Shown in pieces: positions 6,458-9,530 of a DNA stretch of 9,530 bases. The notes under the pieces are model-generated. The model was given only the letters and a program-made list of their open reading frames with translations. It did not search any database and was not told the DNA's origin. Origin of the DNA: Saprospirales bacterium (GTDB taxonomy: Bacteria > Bacteroidota > Bacteroidia > Chitinophagales > Saprospiraceae); assembly GCA_003559985.1 (NCBI GenBank), contig PWJP01000037.1, positions 1 through 9,530 on the forward strand, in the 5' to 3' direction. The translations under genes and the position numbers were made by a program. Every line of letters starts with the position of its first letter. Position 1 is the stretch's first letter.

Positions 6458-7084
6458 ATGCACAGTGATATTTATCCCCCAACAAGGGAATATATTGAAG
6501 GTCTCGATGAAAATGGCCTGAGTAATTTACGCAGAGAAAAGCTGCAGCCGGTAATTGATTACGGGGCAAGTAAACTGCGGGAAGGTGGGCAACTAAACCT
6601 CAACTTTATCTGTACGCACAATTCCCGGCGGAGTCAGTTTGCCCAGGTCTGGGCAGCGTGCATTTCATCCTTCTATGGATTATCGGGGGTCAATTGTTAC
6701 TCGGGGGGAACAGAGGCCACTTCATTGTACGGCATGGTTTCGGAAGTGTTGAAAGAGTGTGGATTCAAGCTGAATCAAATTGGCGCCGGAAACAATCCAT
6801 TGTACTTCGTAAAATTCAGTCATTCTGCACCACCCTCCGTGCTATTTTCCAAGGAACACGGAGATTTCTATAATCCCGAATCAGGATATGCGGCAGTAAT
6901 GGTTTGTTCAGATGCCGACACCAACTGCCCGCATGTACCGGGTGCTGACAGGCGATTCTCCCTGCCTTTTGAAGACCCCGGTGAATTCGATTCGACTGAA
7001 ATACAAGTCCAAAAGTACCGTGAGTGCAGCCGGCTTATCGCCACTGAAATGAAGTATCTGTTTTCATCGATAAAAAATGGCTGA
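6458..7084 (+). CDS. arsC: Arsenate reductase, thioredoxin-coupled ArsC / LMW-PTP fold
   Basis: Predicted cytoplasmic arsenate reductase, 208 aa, converting arsenate to arsenite via a cysteine relay. The fold is that of low-molecular-weight protein tyrosine phosphatases, with P-loop CTHNSRR (Cys52 nucleophile, Arg58; C-x5-R). All three redox cysteines of the thioredoxin-linked ArsC type are present: Cys52, then Cys150 and Cys157 in CSDADTNCP, a block that closely follows Staphylococcus aureus ArsC. EDPG (172-175) supplies the probable general acid Asp173. The protein is longer than classical ArsC (about 130 aa) through a charged, probably helical N-terminal extension of about 45 residues, and a longer insert before the second Cys motif. 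The ATG follows AGGTGA, a weak ribosome site. acr3 begins 65 nt downstream, probably on the same transcript, which supports arsenate rather than phosphotyrosine as substrate. Databases may name it simply protein-tyrosine-phosphatase. Confidence 0.87.
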   Translation: MHSDIYPPTREYIEGLDENGLSNLRREKLQPVIDYGASKLREGGQLNLNFICTHNSRRSQFAQVWAACISSFYGLSGVNCYSGGTEATSLYGMVSEVLKECGFKLNQIGAGNNPLYFVKFSHSAPPSVLFSKEHGDFYNPESGYAAVMVCSDADTNCPHVPGADRRFSLPFEDPGEFDSTEIQVQKYRECSRLIATEMKYLFSSIKNG

Positions 7085-7149
7085 AGCTTATTTAAAGAGG
7101 CGACCAAAACACACTTCTTAAAATCAAAGAACCAAACAATATCACTTCA

Positions 7150-8178
7150 ATGGACCAACCCAAGAAAATACCTTTTTTTGAAAAGAACCTCACCCTATGG
7201 GTAGTACTCTGTATAGGAGTTGGAATTTTAGCAGGTTCCTATTTCAGCGACTTCATGGGCTTTCTTGCCGACATAGAGGTTTATCATGTGAATATCCCAA
7301 TCGCTATTTTGATTTGGTTGATGATCTATCCCATGATGCTTCAGGTAGATTTCACCAGCCTGGCAGATGTGGGTAAAGCTCCTAAGGGAATTATTCTGAC
7401 CCTTGTTGTAAATTGGTTGATCAAGCCATTTACCATGGCTTTTTTCGCATGGATTTTCTTTGGAAATCTTTATTCGGCCTGGATAGAGCCGGAATTGGCC
7501 GGCGAGTATATTGCCGGGGCCATTTTACTTGGTGTAGCTCCCTGTACGGCCATGGTGTTTGTCTGGTCCTATTTGACCAATGGGGATCCCAATTACACCC
7601 TGGTACAGGTTTCCATAAATGACCTGGTTCTACTCGTAGCCTTTGTTCCACTCACGGGACTGTTACTGGGCATAACGGATATTACGGTGCCGTACGATAC
7701 GCTGGTGACCTCGGTATTCGTATTTGTGGTTATACCGCTGATTGCGGCATTTATTACCAATCAGATTTTGATCAGGAGGCATGGGAAAAAGTGGTTTAAG
7801 GAGGTTTTTCTGCCCAGGTTCAGGCCGATCAGTATTTCTGCCCTTCTTTTGACGTTGGTGCTTTTGTTCGCTTTTCAGGGACCCAATATCATCAACAATC
7901 CATACATCATTTTACTGATAGCAGTCCCGCTTATCATACAGTCCTACTTTATTTTTTTCCTGGCCTGGTATGCGGGGAGAAAGATTAATTTGCCTCACAA
8001 TGTATGTTCGCCGGCAGCCATGATAGGAACCAGTAATTTTTTCGAACTGGCAGTGGCAGTGGCAATTGCATTATTCGGTCTTCACAGTCCGGCGGCCCTT
8101 GTAACGGTGGTGGGAGTGCTGGTGGAGGTGCCTATTATGTTGAGCCTGGTAGCTCTCGCCAACAGGTGGAAGTACTGA
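7150..8178 (+). CDS. acr3: ACR3-family arsenite efflux permease
   Basis: This 342-aa integral inner-membrane protein is predicted to export arsenite, driven by the membrane potential or proton gradient. About ten hydrophobic segments can be traced (roughly 13-35, 47-67, 80-103, 119-143, 150-173, 184-206, 228-245, 250-275, 284-310, 312-337). The hallmark blocks are present: LLGVAPCTAMVFVWSYL with the conserved Cys132, and MIGTSNFFELAVA with Glu299, both at positions known to be important in characterised Acr3 proteins. Length and topology are normal for the family (BASS/ACR3 superfamily). It follows arsC with a 65-nt gap and no terminator between, so the two probably form an operon exporting the arsenite that ArsC makes. 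No arsR or other ars gene is present in the window, so regulation cannot be read. The ATG at 7150 precedes the first membrane segment by a short hydrophilic tail, as expected. Confidence 0.95.
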   Translation: MDQPKKIPFFEKNLTLWVVLCIGVGILAGSYFSDFMGFLADIEVYHVNIPIAILIWLMIYPMMLQVDFTSLADVGKAPKGIILTLVVNWLIKPFTMAFFAWIFFGNLYSAWIEPELAGEYIAGAILLGVAPCTAMVFVWSYLTNGDPNYTLVQVSINDLVLLVAFVPLTGLLLGITDITVPYDTLVTSVFVFVVIPLIAAFITNQILIRRHGKKWFKEVFLPRFRPISISALLLTLVLLFAFQGPNIINNPYIILLIAVPLIIQSYFIFFLAWYAGRKINLPHNVCSPAAMIGTSNFFELAVAVAIALFGLHSPAALVTVVGVLVEVPIMLSLVALANRWKY

Positions 8179-8186
8179 CGTATTTT

Positions 8187-8215
8187 CCGTCATCTTTTCA
8201 CAGAAAACCCGACGG
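8187..8215. terminator. Hairpin between convergent acr3 and SDR genes
   Basis: CCGTC (8187-8191) pairs with GACGG (8211-8215), and TTTT (8195-8198) with AAAA (8204-8207), around a CACAG loop with a symmetric 3x3 internal loop. It fills nearly all the 38-nt gap between two converging stop codons, where a shared bidirectional terminator is expected. Neither strand has a good T run after the stem, so termination strength is doubtful. Confidence 0.4.
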
Positions 8216-8216
8216 C

Positions 8217-9104
8217 TCACTCGCTTTTGCCCTTGCGCACGGTTTTCTCTAATTCGTCCCACATTTCGGATGGGACCTGTCTTAGGAAATTAAACTGGCC
8301 GGCTCCCTGCAACCATTCTCCGCCATCCAGTACGATTTGCTCTCCGGTCATAAAGGCGGCGTAGTCTGAAATCATGTAGCAGGCGAGATTTGTCAATTCG
8401 CGGTGTTCGCCGAATCTGCCGAGAGGAACTTTTTTGTCAGGACTAAACAAGGACTTAATTTCATCGGGGAACAATCTGGTCCAGGCACCTTTGGTGGGGA
8501 AGGGTCCCGGGGCAATGGCATTGAGTCTGATGCCGTATTGAGCCCATTCCACGGCCAGGGATTGGGTGAGTGCCAAAACACCGGCCTTACCGCAGGCCGA
8601 GGGTACGACGTAGGCCGATCCGGTAAAAGTGTAAGTGGTGGTAATGCTCAGTACATTCCCCCTGATTTCATTTTCAATCCAGTATTTTCCAATGGCCAGG
8701 GTGCTGTTGTAAGAGCCTTTGAGTACGATGTCAACCACAGTGTCAAAAGCCCGGTGGGAAAGTCGCTCGGTGGGGCTGATAAAGTTGCCCGCCGCATTGT
8801 TGACCAGCACATTTATTTTTCCAAAATGCTCCACTCCTTTTGCAACGGTTTCTTCCACCTGTTCATATTCTCTGATATCGCATTGAAGCGGCAAGACTTT
8901 TTTCGGGAATTTTTCATTGAGTTCATCCGCTGTTTTTTGGAGGTTTTCCAGCTTCCTACTCGCTATAATGACTGAAGCTCCCAGTTCCAAAAAAGACGTG
9001 GTCATAGATTTACCCAATCCCGTACCTCCTCCGGTAACCAATACCACCTTGTCTTCCAGTGAACCCTCCCTCAGCATATTGTTTTTATCGTCACTCTTTT
9101 CCAT
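8217..9104 (-). CDS. SDR oxidoreductase, 2,4-dienoyl-CoA reductase-like
   Basis: This 295-aa short-chain dehydrogenase/reductase resembles mitochondrial 2,4-dienoyl-CoA reductase (DECR1), which uses NADPH to reduce 2,4-dienoyl-CoA during beta-oxidation of unsaturated fatty acids. Seen: cofactor motif TGGGTGLG (24-31), NNAAGNFISPTERLS (102-116), and the DECR-type active site in place of the common SDR YxxxK, with Tyr158 in TTTY, Ser169 and Lys173 in PSACGK. The 15-residue Tyr-Lys distance is the same as in human DECR1. PGPFPTKGAWTRL (199-211) and the acidic/aromatic C-terminus also fit. The Arg50 after the second strand (IASRK) fits NADPH preference. It lies 43 nt after a CoA-binding-domain gene on the same strand, probably cotranscribed, and converges on acr3. 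A GTAAAAGG stretch before the ATG may serve as a weak ribosome site. Met10 is an alternative start but leaves the fold unchanged. The family is certain; the exact substrate is inferred. Confidence 0.9.
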   Translation of the reverse strand: MEKSDDKNNMLREGSLEDKVVLVTGGGTGLGKSMTTSFLELGASVIIASRKLENLQKTADELNEKFPKKVLPLQCDIREYEQVEETVAKGVEHFGKINVLVNNAAGNFISPTERLSHRAFDTVVDIVLKGSYNSTLAIGKYWIENEIRGNVLSITTTYTFTGSAYVVPSACGKAGVLALTQSLAVEWAQYGIRLNAIAPGPFPTKGAWTRLFPDEIKSLFSPDKKVPLGRFGEHRELTNLACYMISDYAAFMTGEQIVLDGGEWLQGAGQFNFLRQVPSEMWDELEKTVRKGKSE

Positions 9105-9131
9105 ATCCTTTTACTCTTTTGAATGTTTTTG

Positions 9132-9139
9132 CAAAAGTT
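9132..9139 (-). promoter_or_regulatory. Possible internal -7 box for the SDR gene
   Basis: Read on the minus strand, AACTTTTG differs from TAnnTTTG only at the first base and lies 27 nt before the SDR start codon, just after the stop of the upstream gene. No TTTG is present at the -33 position. It may give the SDR gene its own weak promoter inside the operon. Confidence 0.25.
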
Positions 9140-9147
9140 GCATAGTT

Positions 9148-9507
9148 TTAATAATTCCCGGTGGATAAAAGAACCAGGGTACATGCTTCAGTGCACTGGA
9201 TTCCTGCCTGTTCAGCTTTTCCTCGGAGAAAAGCATTTTCTGATCCCGGATTGAAGATAATTCTGCGGGGGTTCAGCTCCAAAATTTTATCGTACAGTGG
9301 TTTTTGGTTGGCGGGATTGAGGTAAATGGTCAGCGTATCGACGGTATTGGGTTTGGGCCATTCTGTTTGGATGTTTATTCCGTGTGCTTCGCCCGTTTTC
9401 TTACCCATTGCAACGACTTTATGTCCGTTGGCCTGAAGGGCTGCCATTGCCTTGTTGCTGTATCTCGAGGGTTTTTCGGAAGCACCCAATACCATGTTTA
9501 GACTCAT
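9148..9507 (-). CDS. CoA-binding domain protein (CoA_binding_2 type)
   Basis: This 119-aa protein is a single Rossmann-like CoA-binding domain of the CoA_binding_2 class, similar in build to the YccU group and to the first domain of succinyl-CoA synthetase alpha. The N-terminal nucleotide/CoA-binding loop VLGASEKPSRYSN (6-18) is followed by alternating strands and helices, IYLNPANQ (61-68), the conserved FNPGSEN (85-91) and a C-terminal TEACTLVLL (106-114). The function of this small family is not established; proteins of this type are thought to bind CoA or a related nucleotide. Length is normal and the stop (TAA) is present. The frame stays open upstream to the window edge, so a longer N-terminus cannot be excluded, though ATG at 9507 puts the binding loop where it normally lies. 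The SDR gene follows 43 nt downstream, probably in the same operon. Confidence 0.85.
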   Translation of the reverse strand: MSLNMVLGASEKPSRYSNKAMAALQANGHKVVAMGKKTGEAHGINIQTEWPKPNTVDTLTIYLNPANQKPLYDKILELNPRRIIFNPGSENAFLRGKAEQAGIQCTEACTLVLLSTGNY

Positions 9508-9530
9508 CTGGTTTATTTTTGATCTGGTTA

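Noticed and set aside
6438..6521. Short frame starting ATGAGTCAAAAATC upstream of arsC
   Set aside because: It is only about 27 codons, out of frame and overlapping the arsC start. The arsC frame itself is intact, so neither a leader peptide nor a frameshift is supported.
8403..8975. Open frame of 190 codons on the plus strand
   Set aside because: It lies entirely opposite the SDR gene, whose motifs are conserved throughout; the antisense product resembles nothing known.
1..9530. A defence system, mobile element or other novel multi-gene system
   Set aside because: Every sizeable gene belongs to a recognisable family of core metabolism, DNA repair, envelope or arsenic resistance. I see no transposase, integrase, terminal repeats, CRISPR repeats, toxin-antitoxin pair or tRNA-linked insertion.

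Overview
The window looks like chromosomal DNA from a member of the Bacteroidota. Three things point there: a promoter of the phylum-specific form TTTG-N19-TAnnTTTG (4202-4232), a lipoprotein of the DUF4837 family (largely a Bacteroidota family), and start codons mostly without a strong Shine-Dalgarno sequence. I cannot place it to genus. Gene density is high, and I see no insertion sequence, prophage, CRISPR array, tRNA or rRNA. It reads as ordinary core genome plus a small arsenic-detoxification pair.

Layout. 1-1626 (+) is the 3' four-fifths of ligA, NAD+-dependent DNA ligase, cut by the window edge. 1627-1823 is a non-coding stretch with a short palindrome, a hairpin and a good intrinsic terminator only 21 nt before the next gene. 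1824-2792 (+) encodes a MoxR-type AAA+ ATPase without its usual DUF58/Bat partners downstream. 2793-3109 is a 317-nt gap with several inverted repeats and a -7 box. 3110-4192 (+) encodes a DUF4837 lipoprotein. 4258-6309 (+) encodes a fused ADP-forming acyl-CoA synthetase behind a textbook promoter. 6458-7084 and 7150-8178 (+) encode a thioredoxin-type arsenate reductase and an ACR3 arsenite efflux permease. On the minus strand, converging on these, are a CoA-binding-domain protein (9507-9148) followed by a 2,4-dienoyl-CoA reductase-like SDR (9104-8217).

How the genes work together. arsC and acr3 form a two-step pathway: arsenate is reduced to arsenite, which is then exported. No arsR regulator is in the window. 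The minus-strand pair and the ADP-forming synthetase all deal with CoA or CoA thioesters. The SDR would act in beta-oxidation of unsaturated fatty acids, and the synthetase would interconvert an acyl-CoA and the free acid with ATP formation. A shared pathway for them is inference only. ligA, moxR and the lipoprotein appear to be independent transcription units.

I did not find a convincing new biological system. The points most worth a second look are the altered zinc-finger cysteines in LigA, the terminator/leader in front of moxR, the cluster of inverted repeats before the DUF4837 gene, and the shared extended -7 motif AATTGCTAnnTTTG at two adjacent promoters.
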